From: UMGS1975 sp959600905
GTDB lineage: Bacteria > Bacillota > Clostridia > Christensenellales > QAND01
Assembly: GCA_959600905.1 (NCBI GenBank)
Contig: CAUGNO010000016.1
Location: 1-18,851, forward strand
DNA length: 18,851 bases
Reading direction: 5' to 3'
Shown: one piece after another, positions 1-7,302 of the stretch
Layout: each line of letters opens with the position of its first letter
Position numbering within the stretch: the stretch's first letter is position 1
The notes under the pieces: model-generated
What the model was told of the DNA's origin: nothing
What the model saw: only the letters and a program-made list of their open reading frames with translations
The model's database searches: none
Made by a program: the position numbers and the translations under genes

Positions 1-57
1 TAAAATATAACAGTTATTAAATTTCTTAAAACAGGTGAAATCTCAATCGGAATTACG

Positions 58-360
58 GTGGCAGCTTGTACGCTGGCCACCATACTGACGCGGTTTCTGC
101 CGTTTTGGCTGTTTCCAGAAGGGCGGGAAACGCCTGCATACATCCGCTATCTGGGCACGGTGCTGCCGTATGCGGTGATGGCGATGCTGGTGGTGTACTG
201 CCTAAAGGGCGCTACGCCGCTTTACGATCCGTATGGGCTGCCAGAGCTGATCGGCGTGCTGGCCACGGCAGGGCTACACCTTTATAAGCGCAATACGCTG
301 ATCAGCATTGCGGGCGGCACCGCTGTGTATATGCTGATGGTGCAGTGTGTATTTGTATAA
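58..360 (+). CDS. azlD: AzlD-type branched-chain amino acid exporter small subunit, 5' end uncertain
   Basis: Small hydrophobic protein of about 100 residues with three to four membrane segments. The LTRFLPFWLF stretch near the N-terminus resembles the conserved TxLTRxLPFxLF region of AzlD proteins. AzlD works in the cytoplasmic membrane with the larger AzlC subunit to export branched-chain amino acids or their analogues; azlC would be expected just upstream, outside the window. The start is unclear. The GTG at 58 is the only conventional start near the conserved region and has only a weak CGGA upstream. The frame is open back to a TAA at 1-3 with no ATG, and the family similarity seems to begin a few residues before the GTG. 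The first 50 bases are very AT-rich, so the natural start may have been replaced or lost. Family call fairly sure; start unsure. Confidence 0.7.
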   Translation: MAACTLATILTRFLPFWLFPEGRETPAYIRYLGTVLPYAVMAMLVVYCLKGATPLYDPYGLPELIGVLATAGLHLYKRNTLISIAGGTAVYMLMVQCVFV

Positions 361-365
361 AGATA

Positions 366-391
366 AAAGGACGGCGCTGCCGTCCTTTTTT
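366..391. terminator. Convergent bidirectional intrinsic terminator
   Basis: A perfect 10-bp stem (366-375 with 379-388, core GGACGGC/GCCGTCC, 3-base loop) is flanked by T-run on the plus strand and on the minus strand by the complement of the A-run. It lies between the converging azlD-like gene and the oxidoreductase gene, so it can serve both. Confidence 0.9.
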
Positions 392-398
392 GATTGCA

Positions 399-1376
399 TC
401 AGATTTGCTTTTGCAGGGTATGCAGGAAATTTGGGTCCGCCATAAAGGGGCGGGCAAAGCCGAAAAGGGAAACGCGGCTCTGCCGATAGATGGGCAGGAT
501 ATCCTGCATGGAGCGCAGCCCGCCGGTGAGGATAACGGGCGTATCCACGAGATCGGCCAGGCGCACGGCGGCTTCCTTGTAGTAAGCGCGCTCATCCGGG
601 GTATGGGAGCGCCAGCCAAGCCCGCTGATCTCGATGGCGTCTATGCCGGCCTCTGCCAGTGCCTGGCCCATGGGCAGAAATTCTTCGACGGTGAGCCCGC
701 CCGGCATTTCGTCCGAGGAATTGATTTTAATCCATACGGGGTAATCCGGGCCGACAGCCCTGCGGATGGCATGGTACACTTCCAGCACAATGCGCAGGCG
801 GTTTTCCGCCGAGCCGCCGTATTCATCCGTGCGCCGGTTGAAGATGGGGGAGATGAAATGGGAGAGTAGGTAGCCGTGGGCGCAGTGGATCTGCACGCCG
901 TCAAACCCAGCCTTTTTCACGCGTACGGCCGCGTCGGCAAAAAGCTGGACAACGGCGCGGATGTCGTCTTTGGTCATCTCTTGAGGCATCAGCCCACTGT
1001 TGGGATGTACGAGTGCGGAGGGCCCCAGGATGCGGGCGGTGTCGGGGTATCCTTGGCTGTGCGAGCTGCCATGCACGATCTGCATGAAGATCTTGGAACC
1101 CAGCGCATGCACGGCGTCCGTCACCTTTTGGTAATCGGGAATGAACGAGTCGCTATAAATGCCGAGCTGGTTTTTGGCGGGCTGCTCGTAATCGGCAATG
1201 TAGGTATAGCTGGTTAAAATGGTGCCGACGCCGCCGCGCGCCAGATCTTGGTATAGGGAGAGGATTTTGTCGGTAGGCCGGCCATCCTCTGTGGCGGCGC
1301 CTTCATAGGTGGCGGAGCGGAGAAAATGGTTTTTGGCCTCCAAGGTACCGATGCGGACAGGATCAAACAGATTCAT
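399..1376 (-). CDS. Old-yellow-enzyme family NADH:flavin oxidoreductase (short, no Fe-S domain)
   Basis: 325-residue FMN-dependent TIM-barrel enzyme of the old yellow enzyme family, which reduces activated C=C bonds with NAD(P)H. Visible family marks are RSATYEG near residue 20, the active-site segment around HCAHGYLLSHFISP with His164 and His167, the RRTDEYGGSAENR segment (residues 181-193), and the C-terminal FMN-phosphate region GGLRSM...FGFARPF. The length fits the single-domain class; the C-terminal 4Fe-4S and FAD/NAD domains of 2,4-dienoyl-CoA reductase or BaiC-type enzymes are absent. The ATG at 1376 has an AGGAG ribosome site about 10 bases upstream. The gene stands alone between terminators, and I could not settle on a promoter. 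The substrate cannot be predicted from sequence. Confidence 0.88.
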   Translation of the reverse strand: MNLFDPVRIGTLEAKNHFLRSATYEGAATEDGRPTDKILSLYQDLARGGVGTILTSYTYIADYEQPAKNQLGIYSDSFIPDYQKVTDAVHALGSKIFMQIVHGSSHSQGYPDTARILGPSALVHPNSGLMPQEMTKDDIRAVVQLFADAAVRVKKAGFDGVQIHCAHGYLLSHFISPIFNRRTDEYGGSAENRLRIVLEVYHAIRRAVGPDYPVWIKINSSDEMPGGLTVEEFLPMGQALAEAGIDAIEISGLGWRSHTPDERAYYKEAAVRLADLVDTPVILTGGLRSMQDILPIYRQSRVSLFGFARPFMADPNFLHTLQKQI

Positions 1377-1500
1377 AACACAAGGCTCCTTTCCGAAAAG
1401 AGATAGACAATCGAATACTTACAGTATACGCCAACCCCGGCATTTTTGCACGGCGCAAAAAGGAGCGGATTTTGGCGAAAACAAGCCGTTTCCCGGGAAA

Positions 1501-1527
1501 AGAAAAGGCCGGGCAAAGAGCCCGGCC
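1501..1527 (-). terminator. Intrinsic terminator after the HtrA-like protease gene
   Basis: A perfect 8-bp stem GGCCGGGC/GCCCGGCC (1507-1514 with 1520-1527) with a 5-base loop is followed on the minus strand by TTTTCTTTT. It lies 17 bp past the protease stop codon. Confidence 0.9.
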
Positions 1528-1544
1528 CTGCATAGGCGGCAGGA

Positions 1545-2699
1545 TCATTCAAAATTCATCTGTGTTTTATCGCCGATGGTAACAGTGGCGGTGTTTTCCT
1601 GGCCGTTGCGCACATAGGTGAGGGTGATGGAATCGCCAATATTCTTGCTTTCCATCAGCTGGATCATCTCATCCATCGAGCCGATGGCCTGGCCATCCAG
1701 CTTGGTGATGATATCGCCCACTTCTAGCCCCGCCTTTTCGGCCGGGCCGCCTTTGCTGACGCTGGCCACATAGATGCCGTTTTCCACGTTATAGGCCTGC
1801 TTGCCCTGCTCGGTGAGCGAGCTGCCCATGATGCCGATGCCGCTGCGCGGCACCTGCTGGCCTTGGGCGAGCTGTTCCAGCACTGGGGAGGCCACGTCGG
1901 AGGGGATGGCAAAGCCAATGCCCTCGATGCTGGTGGTTTCGCCGGTAACGGTGGAAAGCATGGATTTGCGGGTAATGATGCCGACCAATTCGCCGTTGGC
2001 GTTGAACATGGGGCCGCCGGAGTTGCCGGGGTTGACGGCCGCATCCGTCTGGATAAAGGTCTGGGTAGCGCTGTTGAGCACCATTTCACGGTTCAGGCCG
2101 CTGACGATGCCGCTGGAAACGCTGTTGGCAAACAGGCCGTTGTACGGGCTGCCGATGACAAAGACCGTATCGCCCAGCCTAAGGCTGCTGGAAGAGCCGA
2201 ACTTGACGGGCGTAAGGCCGGTTTTGTCGATTTTCAAGATGGCAAGATCGCTGTAAGAATCCGTGGCAACGACCTCTGCCTCGTACTGCTGTTCATCGCC
2301 GTTCAGCGTTACGTAAATGCGGCCGGCGCCCTCTACGACGTGGTTGTTGGTGGCGATGAGGCCATCGGCAGAGTATACAAAGCCGGAGCCATAGCCGCTG
2401 GCCACCTCTGTGCCGGCGCGCTGGGCGTATTGGGTGGTGGTGATGGAGACAACGCTAGGCATGACAGAGTCGATGACATCCGCCAAATTCGATGAGCCCG
2501 TGCTGGGCGTGGTGGACTGCCCATTGTTCGGCGCAGCCGTAGCGGACGGGGAGGCGGTAGGCTCTACCTGGGAAATCTGGCCGCTGCGCCCAGAAAAGGC
2601 GAGGATGCCGATGGAAATGCCCACGGCCAAGCATAGTACCGCGATGCACACCTGCATCCAGATCTTGTTATGACGTTTGGGAGCGTTTTGCTGTTCCAT
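1545..2699 (-). CDS. htrA: HtrA/DegP-type membrane-anchored serine protease with one PDZ domain
   Basis: 384 residues. A short basic N-terminus precedes a hydrophobic anchor (about 14-36), then a Ser/Thr/Pro/Ala-rich low-complexity linker (about 40-70), a trypsin-like domain, and one C-terminal PDZ domain (about 288-378). The catalytic triad is readable: His120 in NNHVVEG, Asp151 in SDLAIL, Ser227 in NPGNSGGP. This is the usual plan of Gram-positive HtrA/DegP proteases, which face the outside of the membrane and degrade or refold damaged exported proteins; PDZ domains bind exposed C-termini. The ATG at 2699 has AAAGGAGTG upstream. A promoter with a palindrome in its spacer precedes it, and its own terminator follows. 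Neighbouring pstS points the same way but is separated by a terminator. Family certain; which htrA paralogue is not. Confidence 0.93.
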   Translation of the reverse strand: MEQQNAPKRHNKIWMQVCIAVLCLAVGISIGILAFSGRSGQISQVEPTASPSATAAPNNGQSTTPSTGSSNLADVIDSVMPSVVSITTTQYAQRAGTEVASGYGSGFVYSADGLIATNNHVVEGAGRIYVTLNGDEQQYEAEVVATDSYSDLAILKIDKTGLTPVKFGSSSSLRLGDTVFVIGSPYNGLFANSVSSGIVSGLNREMVLNSATQTFIQTDAAVNPGNSGGPMFNANGELVGIITRKSMLSTVTGETTSIEGIGFAIPSDVASPVLEQLAQGQQVPRSGIGIMGSSLTEQGKQAYNVENGIYVASVSKGGPAEKAGLEVGDIITKLDGQAIGSMDEMIQLMESKNIGDSITLTYVRNGQENTATVTIGDKTQMNFE

Positions 2700-2741
2700 A
2701 AACGATCACTCCTTTGCTGCAAAATGAAATAGTTCGACGTT

Positions 2742-2771
2742 AGTATAGCCCCTTTGAGGGGCCGGCTGCAA
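2742..2771 (-). promoter_or_regulatory. Candidate promoter of the HtrA-like gene with a spacer palindrome
   Basis: On the minus strand, TTGCAG (2766-2771) and TATACT (2742-2747) are 18 bp apart. The spacer contains the perfect inverted repeat GCCCCT-3-AGGGGC (2748-2762), adjacent to the -10. The position suggests an operator, but it could be chance in GC-rich DNA. Confidence 0.6.
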
Positions 2772-2844
2772 CGCAAATCACAATTGTTCAAAACCTAGGC
2801 AAGATTCTGCCAAAAAACAGTCCGTTCAATAAAATGAAACAAAA

Positions 2845-2879
2845 GGAAAAGCCCCTCCTTGGGGGCGGAGAGGCTTTCC
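2845..2879 (-). terminator. Intrinsic terminator after pstS
   Basis: On the minus strand, AAAGCCTCTCC pairs with GGAGGGGCTTT (11 bp with one G-T pair; 2867-2877 with 2848-2858), followed by TTCCTTTTG. It separates pstS from the protease promoter. Confidence 0.8.
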
Positions 2880-2898
2880 TATTTATGTTGGGGAGAGT

Positions 2899-3735
2899 TT
2901 ATTTTACAGACACATAGTTGCTGTCCGTAACGATTTTTTGGCCGGCATCGCTGAGCATGTAGTCGATGAACTTCTGCGCTGCCTCGTTGGTGCTGCCTTC
3001 TTTGGTCACTACCAGGAACGGGCGGGAGATGGCGTAGCTGCCGTCCTTGACGGTTTCGGCGCTGCATTCAACGCCGTCTACCTTCAAGGCTTTGACATCG
3101 GTGCTCATGGAGCCGTAGGAAATGTAGCCGATGGCTGCATCGTTGCCCTTGACGGACTGGATGACGCCGCTGGTGGCATCCATCACGCCGGCGACAAAGC
3201 TTTCATCCACATCTTCCAGGCCGAGCAGCTCTTCCACAGCGCTGCGCGTGCCGGAGCCCGCTTCACGATAGAACACGGCGATCTGCTTATCCGGGCCGCC
3301 GACCTCGTTCCAGTTGGTGATTTCGCCGCTGAAGATTTTGGCGAGCTGGTCTTTGGTCAGGTCATTGACCGGGTTGTTGGGGTTGACCACGGCGACGATG
3401 CCGTCGTAGGCGATGGTGGTGGCGGTTAGGCCGGTTTCCTCTTCCTTCAATTCGCGAGAGCTCATGCCGATGTCCGCCGTGCCATCCTGCGCGGCCGCAA
3501 TGCCTTGGCTGGAACCAGGGGCCTGCATTTCAACCTGGGCCTCGGTATAGGTATCGATGAATTTTTGCATCAAAGGCTCTACTGAGGTGGAGCCGATGAC
3601 CATCAGCTTGCTGCCCGATGCGGCGTTGGCATCCGCGCCGGGGGAAGTGGTAGCGTCGCCGCTGCCGCCGCAGCCGGCAAAGACCATCATCGAGGCCACA
3701 ACAAGGCCAAGAGTAGCAAACAGTTTACGTTTCAT
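2899..3735 (-). CDS. pstS: Phosphate-binding lipoprotein of the Pst ABC transporter
   Basis: 278 residues from the ATG at 3735, chosen over a longer frame reaching 3777 because AGGAGG lies seven bases upstream and the signal peptide begins there. A basic start and hydrophobic stretch lead to the lipobox VFAGC with Cys22, so the mature protein is a membrane-tethered lipoprotein. A Gly/Ser/Ala-rich linker precedes the PBP-like phosphate-binding fold. Family marks are IGSTSVEPLM, SSRELKEEE and the phosphate-contact loop EAGSGTRSAVEEL. PstS captures phosphate and passes it to PstCA. It is transcribed alone and away from pstCAB, which lie 5 kb off on the other strand. Pho boxes upstream point to induction by phosphate starvation. 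Other periplasmic-type anion binders share this fold, but the pst and pho context makes phosphate very likely. Confidence 0.95.
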   Translation of the reverse strand: MKRKLFATLGLVVASMMVFAGCGGSGDATTSPGADANAASGSKLMVIGSTSVEPLMQKFIDTYTEAQVEMQAPGSSQGIAAAQDGTADIGMSSRELKEEETGLTATTIAYDGIVAVVNPNNPVNDLTKDQLAKIFSGEITNWNEVGGPDKQIAVFYREAGSGTRSAVEELLGLEDVDESFVAGVMDATSGVIQSVKGNDAAIGYISYGSMSTDVKALKVDGVECSAETVKDGSYAISRPFLVVTKEGSTNEAAQKFIDYMLSDAGQKIVTDSNYVSVK

Positions 3736-3771
3736 AAAAATTCCTCCTAGGTGTTTTGTTCTTGCTTTGTT

Positions 3772-3791
3772 GCACACAGCATACTGTGCGC
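3772..3791 (-). promoter_or_regulatory. Hairpin near the predicted 5' end of the pstS mRNA
   Basis: An 8-bp inverted repeat with one G-T pair (GCGCACAG, 4-base loop, CTGTGTGC on the minus strand) lies between the predicted start of transcription (about 3795) and the pstS ribosome site. It has no U tail, so it is unlikely to be a terminator. A 5' stabilising stem is one reading. Confidence 0.45.
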
Positions 3792-3792
3792 A

Positions 3793-3853
3793 TGTTAATT
3801 GCGTATAAAAGAAAGATTGAGGATTGTTAAAGCGTTTGTTAGAACTTTGTTAA
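3793..3853 (-). promoter_or_regulatory. Pho boxes upstream of pstS
   Basis: Read on the minus strand, TTAACA (3848-3853), CTAACA (3837-3842) and TTAACA (3825-3830) recur every 11-12 bp, one helical turn, as in Gram-positive PhoP boxes. A further TTAACA lies at 3793-3798, about three turns on. A weak -10 (TTATAC or TATACG, 3802-3808) lies 16-17 bp downstream of the proximal repeat, fitting activation by phosphorylated PhoB/PhoP in place of a -35. The repeats face pstS; an effect on divergent phoB is possible but not shown. Confidence 0.8.
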
Positions 3854-3927
3854 GTGCTGCCAAAGCGGATATTGAGTCAGGAATATGGCGAACAAACGCA
3901 ATAAAAACAACAGTTCATTTATTTGCA

Positions 3928-3955
3928 TTGATTTCAAATTGGCGGATGTTATAAT
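3928..3955 (+). promoter_or_regulatory. Candidate phoBR promoter with extended -10
   Basis: TTGATT (3928-3933) and TATAAT (3950-3955) are 16 bp apart, and TG at 3947-3948 makes an extended -10. The predicted start near 3962 leaves a short leader with GAGGTGA before the ATG at 3986. No clear Pho box overlaps it. Confidence 0.7.
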
Positions 3956-3985
3956 AAAACCAATCTATACGATGAGGTGATAGCG

Positions 3986-4681
3986 ATGTCAACAACCCCG
4001 TTGATTTTGGTATGCGACGACCAGGTCATGGTACACGAGGCCTTGGGCGTGTATCTACAAAATGAAGGATACCAGATGGTCTCCGCCTATGACGGCGCCG
4101 AGGCGCTCAAGCTGGTGGAGGAGAAAAAACCGGATCTGATCATCCTGGATCTGATGATGCCGCAGATCTCCGGCATCGAAGTATGCCGCGAGGTGCGCAA
4201 AAGCAGCAACGTGCCCATCTTGATGCTGACGGCCAAGGGGGAGGAGATCGACCGCATCCTGGGCCTGGAGCTGGGCGCGGATGATTATATCGTAAAGCCC
4301 TTTTCCCCGCGCGAGGTGGTAGCGCGCATCAAGGCGGTACTGCGCCGCGTCAACGAGAGCGCCGCAGAGGATACCTCCCGCGTGCTGCGCTTTGACGGGC
4401 TGACCATCAACCTAGCCAATTACGAGGTAAAGATCAACGATAAACAGGTGCCCTTTACCCCCAAGGAGGTAGAGATCCTCTACCTGCTGGCATCCCATCC
4501 CGGCCAGGTATTCGATAGGGAACAGATCCTATCCCGCGTATGGGGCTATGATTATTTTGGCGATACGCGCGCAGTGGATACGCAGATCAAGCGCATTCGA
4601 CAAAAATTCCCCGAAGACGCCAAAGGATTCGGCATCCGTACCATCTACGGTGTGGGATACAAATTTGAAGTAGAGCAATGA
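3986..4681 (+). CDS. phoB: OmpR/PhoB-family response regulator of the phosphate regulon
   Basis: 231 residues. The receiver domain (about 5-120) has the acidic pair Asp11/Asp12, phospho-acceptor Asp55 in LDLMMP, Thr82 and Lys104 in VKPFSP. The C-terminal winged-helix DNA-binding domain (about 132-228) has the family stretches FTPKEVEILYLLASHPGQVF and WGYDYFGDTRAVDTQIKRIR. When phosphorylated by its partner kinase it should bind the Pho boxes seen before pstS and pstC. ATG 3986 is preferred to an in-frame GTG at 3977 because the ribosome site GAGGTGA overlaps that GTG. Its stop overlaps the kinase start (ATGA), which indicates translational coupling. The name phoP would be equally valid in Gram-positives. 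The pho role rests on context, since OmpR-family regulators are hard to tell apart by sequence. Confidence 0.9.
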   Translation: MSTTPLILVCDDQVMVHEALGVYLQNEGYQMVSAYDGAEALKLVEEKKPDLIILDLMMPQISGIEVCREVRKSSNVPILMLTAKGEEIDRILGLELGADDYIVKPFSPREVVARIKAVLRRVNESAAEDTSRVLRFDGLTINLANYEVKINDKQVPFTPKEVEILYLLASHPGQVFDREQILSRVWGYDYFGDTRAVDTQIKRIRQKFPEDAKGFGIRTIYGVGYKFEVEQ

Positions 4682-6489
4682 AAAAGGTACGGCTGCTGCC
4701 GCGGCTGTTGTTTTTAACGCTGTTGGCTGTGGTGGTCGCCAGCGTGATGACGGCCGCGATCTATTCTTCGGTGGGGCCAAGAACCTTTGCCAACGAGCGC
4801 GTCAAGGAATTGCAGCTCAGCGCGGAGGTGGTCTCTACCTATTATGTACAATACCAATCTGGCGAAATCACCCTGCGGGAATTTGAGCGGGCGCTGAGCA
4901 TGTCCGGCGTAATTACGGACAGCCAGATGCAGGTATTCAATACCGAAGGCAAGCTGATTATGCGCTCGACGGACGATAGGCCGAACAGCTTTGTCCTCAA
5001 AGGGCAAAGCGATAATATCCTCCAGCTGATCCGCGGCGGCGTGCAGGAGGTCATCGAGCAGGGCTATCCCATCATAGAAGAGCATGTGCTCAACGATGAG
5101 ATCGGCGAAATCTGCACCGTCATCACGCCGATCTATCACAGCGATGATTTGATCGCCGTGGTGGCGTTGACAATGCCGGAAAGCGAGATCAGGGCTTCGT
5201 TCAACGGGCTGATCCCTGTCCTGTTTTTGAGTATGCTGGTGGCAAGTATCGTGGTCATCATCCCGGTTTATTTTTTGGCAAGGCATATCACAAAGCCCAT
5301 CCGCCAGATGCAGGATGTGGCGGTGGCGATGGCGGGCGGTGATTTTTCCGTGCGCGCCGACGAAATGGCGGGCGGGGAAATCGGCACGCTGGCCACCCAG
5401 CTCAACGTTTTGAGCGAGCAGCTCAGCGTGACGATCTCGGCCTTGACGGTAGAACGCAACCGCCTGCGCCAAACGCTCAACGGTTTGGCGGAGGCCATCA
5501 TGGCCACCGATGTGCATTTGCAGATTACCCATACCAACCCGGCGCTGTATCAGCTGCTAGAGGTGGAGAGCGATTTTAACGAATGGGACAGCCTGCCGTA
5601 TGCCACAGAGCTGATGCATGCGTATCGGCAGTGTATGCAGAACAAGGAAGACGTGCAGATGAGCCTGCGTATCGGCGCCAACATCATCGGCGTGACCATT
5701 CACCCGCTGATCAGCGATACCGAGCGCTGCGTAGGCGCGGTGGCACTGTTCCGCGATATTACCCAGGCTGAAAGGCTGGAGCAGACGCGCAAGGATTATG
5801 TGGCCAATGTTTCGCATGAGCTGCGCACGCCGTTAAGCGCGGTGCGCGGGCTGACGGAGGCGCTCAGCGATGGGCTCATCAAAACCGAGGAGGACCGTGC
5901 GCGGTATTACGGCTATATCCTGCACGAATGCCTGCGCCTATCGCGATTGATCGACGATCTGCTGGAGCTGAGCCGCCTGCAAAGCGGCACGGAGGCCATG
6001 GAGCCTGCTAAGCTCAACGTAACGGAGCTGATCGAGGAAATGCCCATGCGGTATGAAACCTTGGCAGAGGAGAAGGGCATTGAGTTTACCACGGACCTGA
6101 TGGAAAACTGCCCCTATACTTGGGCCAATGCGGATCGTGTAGAGCAGATTTTGACGATTTTGCTGGACAATGCGTTTAAATTCACCCCGCCGGAGGGCAG
6201 GGTTTGGATTGAAACGCAGGTGCAGAACCAAAAGATCCTGGTGCGCGTGAAAAACAGCGGCGACGGCATCCAGCCGGAGGATCTGCCGCATGTCTTTGAA
6301 CGTTTTTACAAAGCGGACAAAGCGCATACAGGCGGCGGTACCGGCCTGGGCCTTTCCATTGCCAGCGAGATTTTGCAGCGCATGGAAGAAAGCATCTCGG
6401 TATCCAGCGTGCCTGGGCAGACAACGACGTTTTCCTTTACGCTGCCCGTATATGACGCTGAGCAGCACAAAACGGAAGAACAAGACTGA
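4678..6489 (+). CDS. phoR: PhoR-type sensor histidine kinase
   Basis: 603 residues, coupled to phoB by an ATGA overlap. In order: membrane helix 1 (about 6-28), an extracytoplasmic sensor of about 150 residues, membrane helix 2 (about 178-201), a HAMP linker (about 202-254), a PAS-like domain (about 260-365), a HisKA dimerisation domain with phospho-accepting His380 in NVSHELRTPL, and a HATPase_c domain with Asn498 in the N box (LLDNAFKFTP), a GDGIQPEDL box and the glycine lid GGGTGLGLS (552-560). This full plan matches Gram-positive PhoR/PnpS kinases. The protein sits in the cytoplasmic membrane and should phosphorylate the adjacent regulator under phosphate limitation, with PstSCAB and PhoU setting its activity. 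A terminator follows immediately. No key residue is missing. Confidence 0.92.
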   Translation: MKKVRLLPRLLFLTLLAVVVASVMTAAIYSSVGPRTFANERVKELQLSAEVVSTYYVQYQSGEITLREFERALSMSGVITDSQMQVFNTEGKLIMRSTDDRPNSFVLKGQSDNILQLIRGGVQEVIEQGYPIIEEHVLNDEIGEICTVITPIYHSDDLIAVVALTMPESEIRASFNGLIPVLFLSMLVASIVVIIPVYFLARHITKPIRQMQDVAVAMAGGDFSVRADEMAGGEIGTLATQLNVLSEQLSVTISALTVERNRLRQTLNGLAEAIMATDVHLQITHTNPALYQLLEVESDFNEWDSLPYATELMHAYRQCMQNKEDVQMSLRIGANIIGVTIHPLISDTERCVGAVALFRDITQAERLEQTRKDYVANVSHELRTPLSAVRGLTEALSDGLIKTEEDRARYYGYILHECLRLSRLIDDLLELSRLQSGTEAMEPAKLNVTELIEEMPMRYETLAEEKGIEFTTDLMENCPYTWANADRVEQILTILLDNAFKFTPPEGRVWIETQVQNQKILVRVKNSGDGIQPEDLPHVFERFYKADKAHTGGGTGLGLSIASEILQRMEESISVSSVPGQTTTFSFTLPVYDAEQHKTEEQD

Positions 6490-6526
6490 AAAAACCCGGC
6501 AGGGCGATGGCTTTGCCGGGTTTTTT
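6489..6526 (+). terminator. Intrinsic terminator after phoR
   Basis: A 13-bp stem (AAAAAACCCGGCA at 6489-6501 with TGCCGGGTTTTTT at 6514-6526), starting at the last base of the phoR stop codon. It closes the phoBR unit. Confidence 0.92.
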
Positions 6527-6528
6527 GC

Positions 6529-6557
6529 TTGCCATAGAACAAGAGCTTTGCTATAAT
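6529..6557 (+). promoter_or_regulatory. Promoter of the PepSY lipoprotein gene
   Basis: TTGCCA (6529-6534), a 17-bp spacer and TATAAT (6552-6557) form a near-consensus housekeeping promoter directly after the phoR terminator. It gives a leader of about 58 bases. Confidence 0.75.
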
Positions 6558-6621
6558 TAAGAATAATTCCTGGCAAATTGGTCAGAATAAAGCCATACTG
6601 AAAAACTGGAGGGAGAGTCAC

Positions 6622-7218
6622 ATGAAAAAAAGCGTCATGAAAGCGGGCCTGGCGGCCGTGACAGCCATGCTGCTCATCACAGGCTGCAGCGGCGGAAACG
6701 GCGCTGCGGGCAATGCGGCAAACCCCACTGCAACGCAGACGCAGCAGGCCCCGCAGGACACCGCAGCAAACGGTACGGAGATTACCGAACAGCGTGCCAA
6801 GGAGATTGCCTTGGAAAATGCCAAGGTAGCGGAAAGCGATGTTACGGCCATGCGGGTGAAGAAGGAAATGGACGACGGCGTATGGCGGTATGATGTGGAA
6901 TTCTACGTGCAGAATAAAGAGTATGATTATGAGATCAACGCGATGGACGGCACGATTTTAAGCGTGGATTATGATGTGGAGGATGATTTTGCCGGCCAGG
7001 CCAACAGCGCCAAGGTATCGCAAGAGCAGGCCTCCAAGACGGCGCTGGACCGCGTGCCCGGCGCTTTGCAGAGCAATTTGACCATTCATTTTGAAATGGA
7101 TGACGGCCGGGCGATGTATGAAGGCAAAATCGTATACAACGAACGGGAATATGAGTTTGAGATCGACGCCAACACCGGTGAAATTGTAGGATGGGAAGAG
7201 GAATCCATTTACGATTGA
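6622..7218 (+). CDS. Lipoprotein with two PepSY domains
   Basis: 198 residues. A basic and hydrophobic signal peptide ends in the lipobox LITGC with Cys22. A linker rich in Ala, Asn, Gln and Thr (about 23-53) follows, then two similar PepSY-type repeats: about 54-120 (ITEQRAKEIALENA to YEINAMDGTILSVDYD) and about 128-196 (VSQEQASKTALDRV to YEFEIDANTGEIVGWE). Both show the helix followed by Y/F-rich strands and the xDAxTGxI-like end typical of PepSY. The protein should be tethered outside the membrane. PepSY domains have been proposed to inhibit extracellular peptidases or act as binding modules; a precise role is not established. GGAGGGAGAG precedes the ATG. It has its own promoter and terminator, so it forms a single-gene unit between phoBR and pstCAB. 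Two-PepSY lipoproteins are common in Clostridia. Confidence 0.88.
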   Translation: MKKSVMKAGLAAVTAMLLITGCSGGNGAAGNAANPTATQTQQAPQDTAANGTEITEQRAKEIALENAKVAESDVTAMRVKKEMDDGVWRYDVEFYVQNKEYDYEINAMDGTILSVDYDVEDDFAGQANSAKVSQEQASKTALDRVPGALQSNLTIHFEMDDGRAMYEGKIVYNEREYEFEIDANTGEIVGWEEESIYD

Positions 7219-7234
7219 GGAAAGAAAGCGGAAG

Positions 7235-7261
7235 GCGTCTCCGAAAGGAGACGCTTTTTTT
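7235..7261 (+). terminator. Intrinsic terminator after the PepSY lipoprotein gene
   Basis: GCGTCTCC-GAAA-GGAGACGC (7235-7254) with a GNRA-type tetraloop is followed by seven T. Confidence 0.95.
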
Positions 7262-7272
7262 GGTTGCCGATA

Positions 7273-7281
7273 TGTTACAAT
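7273..7281 (+). promoter_or_regulatory. Extended -10 before the SRPBCC gene
   Basis: TGTTACAAT matches an extended -10 (TGnTACAAT); no good -35 is seen. Predicted transcription would start near 7288, right at the ribosome site AGGAGG (7289-7294), giving a very short leader. Confidence 0.5.
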
Positions 7282-7302
7282 GGAAAAAAGGAGGCGGTTC
7301 GC

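Noticed and set aside
1416..1440. TATACT on the minus strand near 1425 as the promoter of the old-yellow-enzyme gene
   Set aside because: No acceptable -35 at 16-18 bp and no extended -10, so it was not listed.
1863..2495. A 210-codon plus-strand frame opposite the protease gene
   Set aside because: Antisense shadow; the minus-strand frame has an intact catalytic triad and PDZ domain.
4714..5532. A 272-codon minus-strand frame opposite phoR
   Set aside because: His/Arg/Asp-rich and lacks a ribosome site; phoR has complete domains and conserved residues in the plus frame.
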